Part shown: in pieces, positions 1-11,335 of the stretch | Layout: each line of letters opens with the position of its first letter | Position numbering within the stretch: position 1 is the first letter of the stretch | Assembly (NCBI RefSeq): GCF_020379485.1 | Contig: NC_063438.1 | Location: 5,104,024-5,168,023, forward strand | Direction: 5' to 3' | DNA length: 64,000 nucleotides | Source: Brassica napus | Taxonomy: Eukaryota > Streptophyta > Magnoliopsida > Brassicales > Brassicaceae | Notes under the pieces: model-generated | What the model was told of the DNA's origin: nothing | What the model saw: only the letters and a program-made list of their open reading frames with translations | Databases searched by the model: none | Position numbers and translations under genes: made by a program

Positions 1-902
1 GGCATGACTAACAAGTGAAGTTGTTTTCTTTCCTTGTTGTTATGGGAGTATTGCAGTTGGTTCTATTGGTTTCTATCCGAATATATTATACGAACTAATT
101 CGCTTTCCTTGACAATATTTCATACACAATACAAGCCTAAATCATCATAAAGCGATTCATAATCCACAATCGTTTTTGTAAAGAAACACAATTTGTCTTT
201 ATATTTATAGATTCAAAAATTAAAAAAGCTGACCATTTTTCCAAAATATACTTATACATATGAATATTCGAAAAAAATGAAGAATATAAAGTTTTAACAG
301 AGAACCGGAATTTAAAACTTAAAAATATATGAAATACTAAAAATGTATTTGAAATATATATAAAAAAAGGAAAAATTAATTTAAAAGTTTTAGATATTTG
401 ATATTCAATTGGGTTTTGGATACCCAAACCAAGATCCACATATCTAAAAAAAAAAACCAAAATGGTAAAATGTATAGATTTTGAGCCAATTTAATTGGTT
501 TTTCTTTTGGGTTGGTTTGGTTCAAACTTTTCTATCAAGAATAACCACCGTTCTGAAAACCGCTAGACGGTAACTAGACGCTTTATAGAGGACTAGCAAC
601 TAGACGAATTATTAGGGGTTTAGGCGAGACCTAAACATTAGAAAATTGTTGATTTATTTTATATATTTATATGACATGTTTTATTTTTTAATTTTAATTA
701 TAAAATTATTGTGATGAATTATCAAAATTAAATATTAAAAAGTATTTATAATAAAGTTCTGCTTAATTTAGCATATTTAGATCAATTTAAACTGTTTTAA
801 ACCGATTTAAAATAATTTAAACCAATTTGAATCGTATACTTTGGTATAAATCAGATTTTGTTAAAAAAAAAAATCGGATAAAACCAAGTTGCTTCCTAGA
901 CT
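1..902. other. AT-rich intergenic DNA
   Basis: I see no gene here. Reading frames are short and of low complexity. Around 560-640 lies a short degenerate segment with the words ttatagaggacta and ctagac, which recur in an intron of PRS1 near 19600-19780, so it is probably a dispersed repeat remnant. Confidence 0.5.
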
Positions 903-1149
903 AAGGGTGTGATTGGTAAATTGTCAGCGTAATTAAGAAAACAAAACATGGAAGAAAGAGAATGAACAGAAAAAGGAAACGAGAGTAAATGTTTACTCCA
1001 CTCAAAGCTAGTGAAATAATTTCCACCACTTTCAGCTATATTCAGCTAAGATACTTTTCAACCTGATTGGTAAATATTAAGCAGAAAATAGAGTAAAACA
1101 ATTTTACTCTAGAATATTTACTCCAAAATGACCATTCAGTCACACTCTA
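903..1149. mobile_element. Degenerate hAT-like MITE
   Basis: The ends form imperfect terminal inverted repeats: the left end reads taagggtgtgattggt and the reverse complement of the right end reads ttagagtgtgactgaatggt. The 247-bp interior has no coding potential. No clear target duplication is visible, so superfamily assignment is tentative. It lies about 230 bp upstream of the PAP3 start codon. Confidence 0.5.
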
Positions 1150-1382
1150 ATTTTTAGAACCACGAGAAATGATAATACTAGTGGACGAAGGAGTCAAGGT
1201 ACCAAGAAGCTTTTCACAAGCCGTATAATTATTTATTTTATTTAAATTACCGTATAGTTCGAAAAAGAAAAAGAAAAATAAATTAAATTACCGTATTTGT
1301 CAGTGGGGTCATCTAAATATCGTGTGACTTCTGAGACTTACGTAATCTTCTTCAGAAGAAAGAACACAGAGATCGATCATCC

Positions 1383-2949
1383 ATGGCTACGCTCTTCACC
1401 ACCACCACCACCTCTCGTCCTTTCCTCGCAAATCCGAGCAAGACCTTCTCTCCTTCTATCTCCCTAAAGCCCAATGCTCTCTCTTTCTCACTAACCCACC
1501 ACCGTCCTCCCAGACCTCTCCGGTTTTCCAAAATCCGATCTTCTCTGCCCTCCGAATCAGACTCCGAACCGGAAGGTGGGTATTCCATCACAGACGAATG
1601 GGGCGAGCAACCGGCTGAACCGGAATCTCCCCCGGATAACGCCTCGTCCGCGGTTTCAGACGAATGGGGCGAGAAATCCGAATCCGTACCCGAGGAGTCC
1701 GTGACCCGGTTCGCGGAATCGGATCCTCCGACGAACGAGGACGAGTGGGAGGAGAGAGAAGGTGGTGGTGATGAAGGAGTCGACAAGACTTGGGAGCTGA
1801 AGAGGTGTTTGGCTGATACGGTGTACGGAACTGAACTAGGGTTCCAAGCTGGATCTGAAATCCGCGCGGAGGTTTTGGAGATCGTGAATCAGTTGGAAGC
1901 TCTCAATCCCACTCAGGCTCCGGTTGAGAATCCGGAGCTCCTCGACGGCAATTGGGTTTTGCTGTAAGTTTAACTGAATCTATTGGTTTTTGTTTTGTTG
2001 TAGTAGAAACCGTAGATTGTGTCTGAAACAGATTTGAGTTAGTTTTGTGCATGAGATTGAGACATTAGGTCATGTTCGTTAACTTGTTGCTTCAATTTGG
2101 GACCAGTTGCAAGATTGTTGTTCGTTTTTGTGTCGGGCGACCAGATCACAGTTTGCATGTTGTTCGTTTTTTGCTGTCCTGTTGTTGTTGTTGCAAGTTA
2201 CAACAAATAAACGAACAAGGCCTTGAATCTTTGACTGAAGCCAAATGATTATTACTGTGAATAGATTTGAGATAGTTTCTGAATGAGAATGAGACATTGT
2301 TGAATCTTTGATTGAAGCCACTGTTGGTTTGTATATCTTTGTGGGGTTAATGAAACAGGTACACTGCCTTCTCTGAGTTGCTTCCTCTACTAGCTGCGGG
2401 TTCGACACCTTTGTTGAAGGTGAAGAGTATAAGTCAGTCTATAGACACAAAGAGTCTCTCTATAGACAACTCCACTACTCTCTCCAGCCCCTTTGCAGAC
2501 TTCTCCTTCAGTGCTACTGCTTCTTTTGAAGTTCGAACCCCTTCAAGAATTGAGGTAACTTGAAAAACATTCACATTTTTAATCACAAATTTGTTGAGTA
2601 ATTGTCATATTCATCATTCTGTTTGTCGTAATGTTAGGTTTCTTTCAAAGAAGGTACGCTGAAACCACCAGAGATCAAGTCAAGTGTGGATCTCCCAGAG
2701 AGCGTGGGTGTCTTTGGGCAGGAGATTAACCTTTCGTTCCTGAAGCAGTCTTTGAACCCTTTACAAGATGTGGCAGCTAACATTTCAAGGGCAATCTCTG
2801 GTCAGCCACCTCTCAAGCTTCCGTTTCCAGGGAACCGTGGCAGCTCTTGGCTATTGACCACTTATCTCGACAAGGATCTCAGGATTTCGAGAGGAGACGG
2901 TGGGCTTTTCGTGCTTGCTAGAGAAGGAAGCTCTCTGCTTGAGCTCTGA
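1383..2949 (+). CDS. PAP3: Plastid lipid-associated protein 3 (PAP/fibrillin)
   Basis: The coding sequence joins 1383-1963, 2359-2554 and 2638-2949 across GT-AG introns and gives 362 aa. The first 50 or so residues are rich in Ser, Thr, Arg and Pro with few acidic residues, as in a chloroplast transit peptide. An acidic linker (about residues 55-130) contains a repeated DEWGE motif typical of the At2g35490 protein. The C-terminal half is the PAP_fibrillin domain: it starts around the LDGNWVLLYTAFSE block and ends with a conserved LRISRGDGGLFVLAREG block. Fibrillins are lipid-binding proteins of plastoglobules and thylakoids involved in stress and lipid homeostasis. The length is close to the Arabidopsis protein as I recall it. 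The gene is convergent with the minus-strand gene ending at 3336. Confidence 0.92.
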
Positions 2950-3335
2950 AATGTTTGACGAGGTATATATAGCAAAGCAGGCTTCTTGTAAAAACAATAC
3001 TCACTAGAGAGACATCATCATAATAATGCTGAATGCAAATCATTGGACCAGTTTGGTTTCCCTTAAATACTCTCAAGTTGTAATCTTGTACTCACTTGCT
3101 CGTCACAAGATTAGTAAAGAGAGAAAGTTGAAGGAATGAACGAAAAAAGTAGAGTAGATATGGATGTTCAGGTATATTTATGCATATCGGATCGGTTCGG
3201 ATATTTATTTTTAGTTTGTGCTTGTTTTTTAGTTCAAAGAGTGTTTCTATTTTATTGCTCTTGGTATCCGTCAGCTACTTATAACATGAGAACCAGTTGG
3301 AACGTTCTGAAAAGCTTTGGTGAATTTTGGCGACT
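2950..3335. other. Intergenic region between convergent genes
   Basis: This holds the PAP3 3' untranslated region and the end of the opposite-strand gene. A run near 3160-3215 (ggatgttcaggtat...ggatcggttcggat) resembles common crucifer repeat ends, but I cannot delimit an element. Confidence 0.4.
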
Positions 3336-4098
3336 TCATCTCTGCCTCATCCATTGCAAAATGTCCTTCCTGATAAAACTATCAAACCCGCCTCTAGCGT
3401 TAATAGGTTTCACAAGACTGGAATCACTATAAGGCCTGTACTGAGTGGTACTTCCAACGGGTCTCGGCGGCTTGATCTTCATCATCATCGAGATAGTCGG
3501 CGAAAACTTGGGCCTCAAGTTCCTCAAGGACAAGAACAAGCTCCTACCGACTTCACTACTCTGAGGAGTCTTCGCGCTGACATGCGTTTTGAGACGCGTT
3601 GAATCTAATAGCCTCTTCGCAGCCTTGCCTACGCTTGGCTCTATTTGTTTTGGCCGTAGAACCTGAGCTGATGGCTTCATACGGTCGAGCCCTCGGAGAA
3701 TCCAGTTTCCAAGGCTCCGACCAAACTCCATGTCTCTTTGCTGTATGGTCTTGTGGACCCTAAGTGCCACATCAAATATTTGATGAGTCCTCCTGCATAA
3801 AGAAAAACACAAGTCCTATTAATCAACAATCGTTTAACTAGATCCGAACCGGTTCTGAACACCAGAATCAAATCAACTACTAAACCGACTCCTAAACCGG
3901 GAATCGTGAAATCCTCTGGAAAGAAAACACCAACAAGAAGGACGAATCTTTTGGTAAGAAACATTACCTATGGAGAAATTGTCGAATCCTTGGATGATTA
4001 GGACTAACAATCCGACGCTGGGTCTTCAATGCGAGACGGTAACTCCGCCTGAGTCCCAAGAAGTAGGCTGTTCCCAGAGCTAACTCCCACAACACCAT
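3336..4098 (-). CDS. Small plant protein of unknown function (At2g35480-like)
   Basis: Two exons on the minus strand, 4098-3968 and 3792-3336, splice in phase and give 195 aa. The start MVLWELALGTAYFLGLRRSY is weakly hydrophobic and could be a signal anchor. The rest is basic (many Arg and Lys) with no motif I recognise. The donor is CATAG|GTAATG and the acceptor ATGCAG|GAGGA. Position next to PAP3 and general character match the unknown Arabidopsis protein At2g35480. I infer no function. The reading frame is intact, which argues for a real gene over a shadow. Confidence 0.75.
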
Positions 4099-4508
4099 TG
4101 CTTCCTAGAGACTTTCTTCTTCCTCTACTTATTCGAATATACCTTTATAACATTCCTCTGATAGCAGCCAGAAACTCCAGTCTCTTTCCGTCGGAACCAC
4201 AGATCGTCTTTCTTGTTTATAGTGCCGGGTTGTTTGATCATGTAATCCTCACCGTCCATTTTCCTTGCTTGACAAGATATAAGTTTTAATGGGCTTGTCT
4301 AAGATGGGCTTTTGTAACCCTGTAACATGCCTTGTTCTTTACCATTTTAGGCCCGGATTATCAAAAACAATTTGGATAACCATCGAAAAGTATTTGGATA
4401 AGGATAATTAAGATTTTCTGTTTGATTTGTATCACGATAAATAAAAATTATTGATCGAGTTATTTAAAATTTTCTAATATACTTCAAACTTTAATATTTG
4501 TTTCAGAG
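4099..4508. other. Intergenic region
   Basis: This contains the upstream region of the minus-strand gene starting at 4098. Nothing else is recognised. Confidence 0.4.
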
Positions 4509-5141
4509 TAAGGGCCTGACTGGTTTAACCGCAGCGGTTGCGGTTGCGGTTGCGGGAGTTTGCGGATGCGGGTGGTTGCGGTTTCTAGCGGTTTTAAGAG
4601 ATTTGTACGACTGGTTATGCGGTTAGAAATTTGTGCGTTTGCGGGATACTTATGACTGGTTAACTACCAAATGCAGCAGCAGTTAAATAATAAATTAACA
4701 ATATTTACATTTTATACAATTATAAAAATATCAAAAATAATAATATTATAATAAATATAAAATTTATATTTAGAAAGTTATAGTTTAAATTTTTTAAAAA
4801 TATAGAAAATAATTTTATTTTAAAGTTTTATAATATTAATTAAAATTTAATTGATATATTTTAGCATTTTTATAATTTCAGTTTAATTTTTTTATTGAAT
4901 TTTTTTATTTTTGTATTTATATTGTTTTGGAAAAAAAATAATTTTTTTTTATCCTCCCGCAAACGCCCGCAACCGCAAATGCTAGCTGGAACCAGCTTTT
5001 GAATTTATGAGGTTCAGAGCGATTTGGAGCGATTTGGAGCGGTTTAGAGCGGTTTGAGCGATTGTTGCAAAACGCCAGCAACCGCTACCAACCGCAAAAG
5101 CTGCGTTTGCGGGTGGTAGCGGGAAAATCAGTCATACCCTA
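4509..5141. mobile_element. hAT-like MITE, tandem copy 1
   Basis: The left end TAAGGGCCTGACTGG and the reverse complement of the right end, TTAGGGTATGACTGA, form the terminal inverted repeat. Subterminal regions are rich in gcggttgcgg and its complement, so the ends can fold on each other. The centre (about 4680-4940) is almost pure A+T. No ORF is present. It is joined head-to-tail to a second copy with the CCCTAAGGG junction shared at 5137-5145. Confidence 0.8.
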
Positions 5142-5768
5142 AGGGCCTGACTAGTTTAACCGCAGCGGTTGCGGTTGCGGTTGCGGGAGTTTGCGGATGC
5201 GGATGGTTGCGGTTTCTAGCGGTTTTAAGAGATTTGTACGACTGGTTCTGCGGTTAGAAATTTGTGCGTTTGCGGAATACTTATGACTGGTTAACTACCA
5301 AATGCAGCAGCCGTTAAATAATAAATTAATAATATTTACATTTTATACAATTATAAAAATATCAAAAATAATAATATTATAATAAATATAAAATTTATAT
5401 TTAGAAAGTTATAGTTTAAATTTTTTTAAAATATAGAAAATATTTTTATTTTAAAGTTTTATAATATTAATTAAAATTTAATTGATATATTTTAGCATTT
5501 TTATAATTTCACTTTAATTTTTTTATTGATTTTTTTTATTTTTGTATTTATATTATTTTGGAAAAAAAAAAAATTTATCCTCCCGCAAACGCCCGCAACC
5601 GCAAACGCTAGCTGGAACCAGCTTTTGAATTTATGAGGTTCAAAGCGATTTGGAGCGATTTGGAGCGGTTTAGAGCGGTTTGAGCGATTGTTGCAAAACG
5701 CCAGCAACCGCTACTAACCGCAAAAGCTGCGTTTGCGGGTGGTAGCGGGAAAACCAGTCATACCCTAA
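5140..5768. mobile_element. hAT-like MITE, tandem copy 2
   Basis: This is a nearly identical copy of the preceding element, differing at a few single bases (for example gatgcggatgg in place of gatgcgggtgg). It starts directly at the end of copy 1 without a separate target duplication between them. The right terminus is ataccctaa at 5760-5768. Confidence 0.8.
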
Positions 5769-5931
5769 ATCAGTAGCAGATACGACAACTCCGCGTTAGT
5801 TAGAGTTAGAAAGAAATAATACAATATTATCACAGTAATTATTCCCTAATTAATTTCGATAATCATATGCATTTTTTATTTATTTGGTTAGTTTCTCTCT
5901 CTCCTACACTTATCTCTCTTGTATCATTCAT

Positions 5932-5952
5932 TTCTCTCTCTCTCTCTCTCTC
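5932..5952 (+). repeat. (TC)n microsatellite in 5' leader
   Basis: A run of about ten CT dinucleotides lies immediately upstream of the ATG at 5959, as is common in plant 5' leaders. Confidence 0.8.
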
Positions 5953-5958
5953 GGCGCG

Positions 5959-6597
5959 ATGCAGAGGCTTTCGATAGACTCATCAGCTTCGAAGCTTCAT
6001 AGCTACGGAGGACGGAAGGACGACACCTATGATCACGATGACTTAAAGCACAAGGAGTCACTCTCCTCTCCACCTCTTTCTCCTCATCGTCCGCTGCAGA
6101 TTACGACGATGACGAGCTCAAGGACTTTAAGCCGCGACGGTTATCGCTGCAATCGTCGACGCATCAGAACGGAGAGAAGCTTGTTCACTTCATCCCCGTC
6201 CTCACTCTTATCTGTTTCATCATCCTCTACCTCTCTTCTCACGCTCCGTCGCAGTCAGGTTCGTTCACCAATTGTAATCCGACGATCTTCAATGTGTTTA
6301 ATTGTTTTCTGATCGGTTTTTAAAATGATCTCAGATTTAGCTCAGTTTAACGGATTCATGCGTCGTTCAAAGCATCTAGGTATGGACATTGCAGATTCGT
6401 TTCCAATCTCTCGTACTTGAAATGTATCTCACTGATTGTTGTTTCCTCCATTAGAATCCGACGAAGATGGCGAAATCTCGAGGTTGATGATCAATGCCGA
6501 CGCTCTGGCTATCCGTAGTAGCATAAGGAACTTAAAAGAGACGTCGGAATCGCTTCCCCGTCGCCGAACTTCTCACCGGAAAATAGCCGACTTCTAG
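5959..6597 (+). CDS. Single-pass membrane protein, At2g35470-like, apparent frameshift in exon 1
   Basis: Three exons are clear: 5959-6258, 6335-6379 and 6455-6597. The start MQRLSIDSSASKLHSYGG is read from ATG 5959. From about 6066 on, the conserved-looking product is in a different frame: it runs through ADYDDDELKDFKPRRL, then a hydrophobic segment FIPVLTLICFIILYL (a likely membrane anchor), and continues through exons 2 and 3 to the end RKIADF. Both introns splice in the second frame. The two frames can be joined only by a 1-base loss or 2-base gain between about 6045 and 6085. No ATG in the second frame replaces the start, and a TGA lies in it at 6039. So this copy is either a recent pseudogene or carries a sequence error. 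I recall a similar Arabidopsis protein of unknown function next to At2g35460. Confidence 0.65.
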
Positions 6598-7284
6598 ATT
6601 TTTTTTTGCTTCATCGTCTTCCTGTAGAATAATTATCTTCGTCACTTGCATGTTGATTCGTTCGTTCAAACTCAAAAATCGCGAATCGTGTTTCTGTTAT
6701 ATAATTCGAAATTGGCGTCGCCGGTTAACAGTAAAACCGGCCGGCGATGGAATAACCGTCATGCTAGCGTGCGCTGTGTATGGGAGGCGTAGGTTAGAGT
6801 GTGCCTAGGAGTAGTTATGCTATCCAGCTGGAGTGTTGGACCGTACAGAGCCTCGTGCTTAATACATCGGAGTTAGAGCTACCAATCTCCTCTGAACAAC
6901 AATAATAGTATAAATAGTAGTATTTTCTCACATTATCCATGGACATTATCTATGTATCAAATTTTATAGCTTAAGCTTTGGTCACGTTTGTTACTTTAAA
7001 AATAAAAAATCCAAAATGTTGATAACCTAGTAATAAGAGAACATGATTGGTTACCGAAATTTCAAAATTAGCTTAAAATCTGTGAGAGATTATAAATCTA
7101 AAGTTCAAAACGGTTAATAAAAAAAAAAATCTTTAACTCATATTCTCTAAAATCATAACCAATCATACTGAAACGAAATCTTAGATTCTTGAAGATAAGT
7201 AATCACCAACGTCTGTTGAAGATATATCCAAACCGATCACATTATTGCTGAACTAAAATCCAAATCAAGTGAAGGAGTCGAACG
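6598..7284. other. Intergenic region
   Basis: This is the 3' flank of the preceding gene, followed by AT-rich DNA. A weak inverted repeat (atgattggtta at 7042-7053 and its complement near 7156-7167) hints at an old MITE. The run at 6760-6900 has higher GC, but I recognise nothing in it. Confidence 0.35.
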
Positions 7285-7915
7285 TAGGCCTGGGCATTCG
7301 GGTCGTCGGGTCGGATTCGGGTCGGGTCCTTTCGGGTCCGGATCTTTCGGGTCTAAGAGTTTAGGACCCGATCGGGTAATTTCAAATTTTCGGTTCCGGG
7401 TCGGTTCGGGTCGTGCCGGGTCCGGGTCGGGTCGGGTCTTAGATAGTTAGACCCATTCGGATAATTAGAATTTATCGGTTCGGATTCGGTTCAGTTTCGG
7501 GTCGGGTTCGGTTCGGGTTCGATCTAAAAAGACCTAAAAATACAAAAAAAATATCTGAAAATATTTATATATCCGAAAATATTCAAAATTTGTGTTTTTA
7601 TTATATTAAAATGTGTATATATACTAAACTATGCGAAATACAACAACAATTCGTTGTCTCATAGTGGTTGACCCCCATGTTCTCTAGACAAATAACCCGT
7701 TTTCAATTCCCCCTCGATGCATTTTATTTAATTTACATTATTAATTCGGGTATCCATCGGGTTTCGGGTTTGGGTCGGGTCGGGTCCAAGACCCGCGGGT
7801 CCTCTACAACAAGACCCGATAGGGTAATTTGATCGGGTCGGTTCCTACCCGAACCGGGTTTTTTCGAATCGGTTTCGGGTCGGGTCTTCGGGTCCGGGTA
7901 AAATGCCCAGGCCTA
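7285..7915. mobile_element. Non-autonomous hAT-like element with 8-bp target duplication
   Basis: The element begins TAGGCCTGGGCATT and ends with the exact reverse complement AATGCCCAGGCCTA. It is flanked by the perfect 8-bp direct repeat gtcgaacg (7277-7284 and 7916-7923). An 8-bp duplication is the hallmark of hAT transposition. The subterminal parts are arrays of cgggtcgggt and variants. No transposase frame is present in its 631 bp. Confidence 0.88.
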
Positions 7916-8243
7916 GTCGAACGTAAAGCCTAATGCCAAGTATAAAACTTTGTCTACGGTTTCGACATATCAACGTTATCATAAGGGTCCACTTGATGAA
8001 CATTTTGATTAACTGATCAGAAAAAGAGGCATTTGGTGAGAAACGAAAATAGTGATGCCACGCGGTCTGTCATAATGACGACTGTCACTTTAAGCCCACC
8101 ACATCATCACCGTGGTCCGTGACGCTCTGCCTGTATACGTGGCAGTTCACTATCGGCTCATTTGGTTAATTACCTTTAACCTTTTCTTTTATCTTGGTGA
8201 TGGAGTTTCCTCTTATTATTTGTTCTTTCTTCTAAGTGGAGTT

Positions 8244-9544
8244 TTTTTTTTTTTTTTTTGTAAAATGTTAAATTATTATACCAATTTTCAAGTTTTTGAC
8301 AGATATTACAAAGAAAACTAGTAGCAGAGATGCATAATTGAAACTAAACACAACAAGGCAATTTACAGCAATACTAACACTCTAAGCAAGGATCCATAGT
8401 TGAAAGAAAGAAGTCAGTAGCCAACGAAGCGGGTTCGAACCAGGGAGAAGGAAAGGACCTGACAGACAAAACGGTTGCCACGAGCACCGAGAGAAAGGCG
8501 GCTCAAACCTTGATTGCAGCGTTACCTACAGCTTCCGAGAAACCGACGAACACAAACCACTCCAAGAATTACAAACACTGACTTACAAACCAACTCAAAG
8601 TCGACATACTCCGGCGGCACGAGATAGCAGGGCCACCCGACGATGCCGTCGTGCGGTTAAAGACTCGGAGATTGCCGCCTCCTAACCTTGTCACCGGGAC
8701 CGTATACACCCATTGAACCGAGAGCCTATATAGAGCAAGCGGACCGGATAGCACCACCACCTCCGGAGCAACCTCAAGCGAGAGAGAGATAAGACTGATT
8801 GCCTAACTGGAAATGAGCTTCCTTCACACCAACCACATCGCCTCACCCGCAGAGAGAAGATCGCTGGAAAAAAAAACCCAAAGGAGACAGTAGGCGACGG
8901 AGAACGCCACCTCGTCGGAACCCACAACTCTGAGGCGAGCGACCACCAGCACACATCCCGACAGACGTGACTACAAGCAACTCACTGTCATGCGCTGCCA
9001 CCGGAACCACCGCAGAAAGGGTAAAACCCATCCGTTGACGACTTCACGCGCTACCACCGAAGACCACCGGTGGAACATAGCCTAGGAAAGTGACCCGTGT
9101 TGGTTACAACCCGGATCTGAGACTTAGAAAGCCTCCCGACGCTTCACGCACCACCTACTCGAGAAAACTCGCCGAGATCCGCAAAATCACCGAACAGAGA
9201 CACCATAGTAAACTGGAGAAAAATCACGGCAAGAGGCAGAAACCGTCCTCTAGCAACACCATCAAGCCGCAAGAGCCCTAGATCTATGCCGGTACCGCCG
9301 GATCTGAAACAAAAAAGAACCCAACGAGTTTCACCTCCGCCGCACAGAAAGAAAGGTACGAAGAGACACAAGAGATACAGAAGGGAAAAGCTTGTAAAGG
9401 AGAAAGGGGCTCCGGCGACCGCAAAAGGACTGCGGAGGCGGCCGCCGGAGCAGGGTACACCTAGGGTTTTCGAATTAAGTTTAGAGAGAAAGAGGAGTAA
9501 TTAATTTTTTTAGAGAGAGAGAGTTTTCGAGTTCGGCTTTTTCA
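8244..9544 (-). mobile_element. LINE-like retroposon without coding capacity, minus strand
   Basis: Read on the minus strand, this 1.3-kb insert ends in an oligo(A) tail (T run at 8242-8259 on the plus strand). It is flanked by the direct repeat aagtggagtt at 8234-8243 and 9545-9554. A poly(A) tail plus a 10-bp target duplication indicates target-primed reverse transcription. The interior is GC-rich and contains several short open frames but no reverse transcriptase, so it is probably a non-autonomous LINE derivative or a retroposed 5' portion of a transcript. I could not identify a source gene. Confidence 0.7.
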
Positions 9545-9554
9545 AAGTGGAGTT

Positions 9555-10130
9555 AATAACTTAAACCATAAGTTTGTACATAGAGTCTACTTTGTCATAG
9601 GATTCGCTTTCTTATAGATATTAAATATGTAATTAGTAACTTTATCCAGGATATCGCATCAACCTGATACAAATGACATTGATGTTTCTTTTGACTAACT
9701 TCTAAAAAGATTCCTTTTGGAGTTGGTTTGTCTGAGCTAACACCAATGACATAGTAGTTCACATGATGATAGACGTTTTCAACTTATGGTTTGGAAAGTC
9801 TGAGATAATTTCCCAATACAATGTGTCTAAGTACTGACAATGTTTCTACTTTCTAGTGAATATAACAAGGACTATAAAAGGAAAACAATGAAATCAAGGA
9901 AGTACTCGTTGGAAGATATAAAACCAAGATACTAACCCAAGACTGTTTGAGATATCTTGATACATATGAAGTAAGCAAAGGACAAAGCCAAATAAATACA
10001 AATCAAACTATCAAAGCAAGTAAAAGTAATTTTATCGACAAAATAAAAAGTTGATTAGTAATAGCAAAAGGAAAAAAAAACAAGCAAATGAAGAAAAAAA
10101 ACAAGTAGAAAAACAAATTGTGAAATTGTT
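9555..10130. other. Intergenic region
   Basis: This AT-rich stretch is downstream of the minus-strand NHL gene. I see no gene or element in it. Confidence 0.4.
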
Positions 10131-10835
10131 TTAGAGGTCCACGTGGCACTTGGTAGGATGAAACTGCAACCCTCCGGCAGACCCAGAGGAACTCAAAGGA
10201 ACCTTGAGATGACACTTAATCTTGGGCTTAAAAGCCCACGAGTTCAAAAACCCAAACTTAAACCTGATCTTAAACCTCAGCTTCACGTCGATCCTGTAAA
10301 CCCCAGACTTCCTATCCTCCCTGAGATCCTTCCGGCCACCGGAACCCAGCAAAACCAAACTCTCTCCGTTCAACTCCGTCCCAAACTCCGTCGTACTCTT
10401 ACGTCCCTGATAAAACGACTTCATATCCACCTCAGCGAAACGCTGGTCACCGTAATAACCCCTCGCCTCTAACCGATCGTAATGTATCCCGAGACGTTGA
10501 TTAGGGTTACGAACCGAGAAACTCAACGAGAGGTTGTAATGTAGTCTATTGCTCTGTGGTTTGAGATCGAATCTCGTTAAATTAGCTTCCGTGACTTGGA
10601 ACTTCACGACGTTGGGTCGGAGTATGAACCAGAGGATCAAAGCGACGACTCCGAGGCAAACAGCTATACCGATGAGGATGTTGCAGACGATGCTTAAGAT
10701 GCAACCGCCGCAGCAACCGAGGCAGTTTAAGAAGCAGCGACAGATGCTGCAACCTACTTCGCCGCCGCGGCGTCGGCCATGGCTGTGGTAGGTTTGTGCA
10801 GGAGGATAGATCGGAGGTCCGTATCCACCCGCCAT
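10131..10835 (-). CDS. NDR1/HIN1-like (LEA_2 family) membrane protein, At2g35460-like
   Basis: A single exon of 234 aa. The N-terminus is Pro/Tyr/Gly-rich (residues 1-15), then Arg-rich, then a Cys cluster (residues 29-45: several CxxC pairs) leading into a transmembrane segment at about 46-72 (ILSIVCNILIGIAVCLGVVA). The C-terminal part is the LEA_2 domain, with the family block NPNQRLGIHYDRLEARGYYGDQRF near residues 110-132. NHL proteins are plasma-membrane-anchored proteins linked to defence and stress responses. The start at 10835 has A at -3 (ACCATGG context) and follows an in-frame stop-rich leader. It matches the collinear position of At2g35460. Which NHL paralogue it is cannot be told here. 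Confidence 0.88.
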   Translation of the reverse strand: MAGGYGPPIYPPAQTYHSHGRRRGGEVGCSICRCFLNCLGCCGGCILSIVCNILIGIAVCLGVVALILWFILRPNVVKFQVTEANLTRFDLKPQSNRLHYNLSLSFSVRNPNQRLGIHYDRLEARGYYGDQRFAEVDMKSFYQGRKSTTEFGTELNGESLVLLGSGGRKDLREDRKSGVYRIDVKLRFKIRFKFGFLNSWAFKPKIKCHLKVPLSSSGSAGGLQFHPTKCHVDL

Positions 10836-11235
10836 GGTTTCAGAGGGAATCTAAAAGAGTATAACGTGAGGTAGGTTTTTTTTTTGTTGAGTCTTCTTGA
10901 TCAACAAGGCAACGGGTTATGTTGATGTATGTGCTAAATAATGTTTTCTAATCTCCATATATATATTGGGATTAATCCTTGTTCGTTTAGGAATCTGAAC
11001 TCGTTGAAGAGGCGGTTGATATTTGACATTATCATGTAATTATAAAAAGTAATAATAATGTGAAGCTTAAAAATTAGAAAATGCAAACTGAAACATCTGA
11101 TGCTCAAAATAACGAAAGCAAACTGATACATAAGCAAGCACTTTTCATTCATTCATTGTACCGGTTTTGGAATATTTGTAATTCGCCCTACAATTATTTG
11201 TCTATATAAGTTTGAGCTACTATTCATTTATATAT

Positions 11236-11275
11236 TTATCCAAGCTTTGGCCAAAAAAAAAAAATTATCCAAGCT
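11236..11275 (+). repeat. Micro-insertion with oligo(A) and 11-bp flanking repeats
   Basis: The direct repeats ttatccaagct (11236-11246 and 11265-11275) flank the 18-nt insert ttggcc plus A12. Confidence 0.6.
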
Positions 11276-11284
11276 ACACTATAT

Positions 11285-11322
11285 AAAAGTTGTAGATAGT
11301 CGACAAAAAAAAGTTGTAGATA
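11285..11322 (+). repeat. Micro-insertion with oligo(A) and 12-14 bp flanking repeats
   Basis: The direct repeats (aa)aagttgtagata at 11285-11298 and 11309-11322 flank gtcgac plus an A run. The exact tail length is ambiguous because the repeat itself begins with A. Confidence 0.6.
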
Positions 11323-11335
11323 AAAATAAATACTA

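Noticed and set aside
8569..9504. Several ORFs of 60-90 codons
   Set aside because: They overlap on both strands inside the retroposon, lack motifs and reflect the locally higher GC content.
10143..10791. Plus-strand ORFs opposite the NHL gene
   Set aside because: They are shadows of the minus-strand coding sequence.
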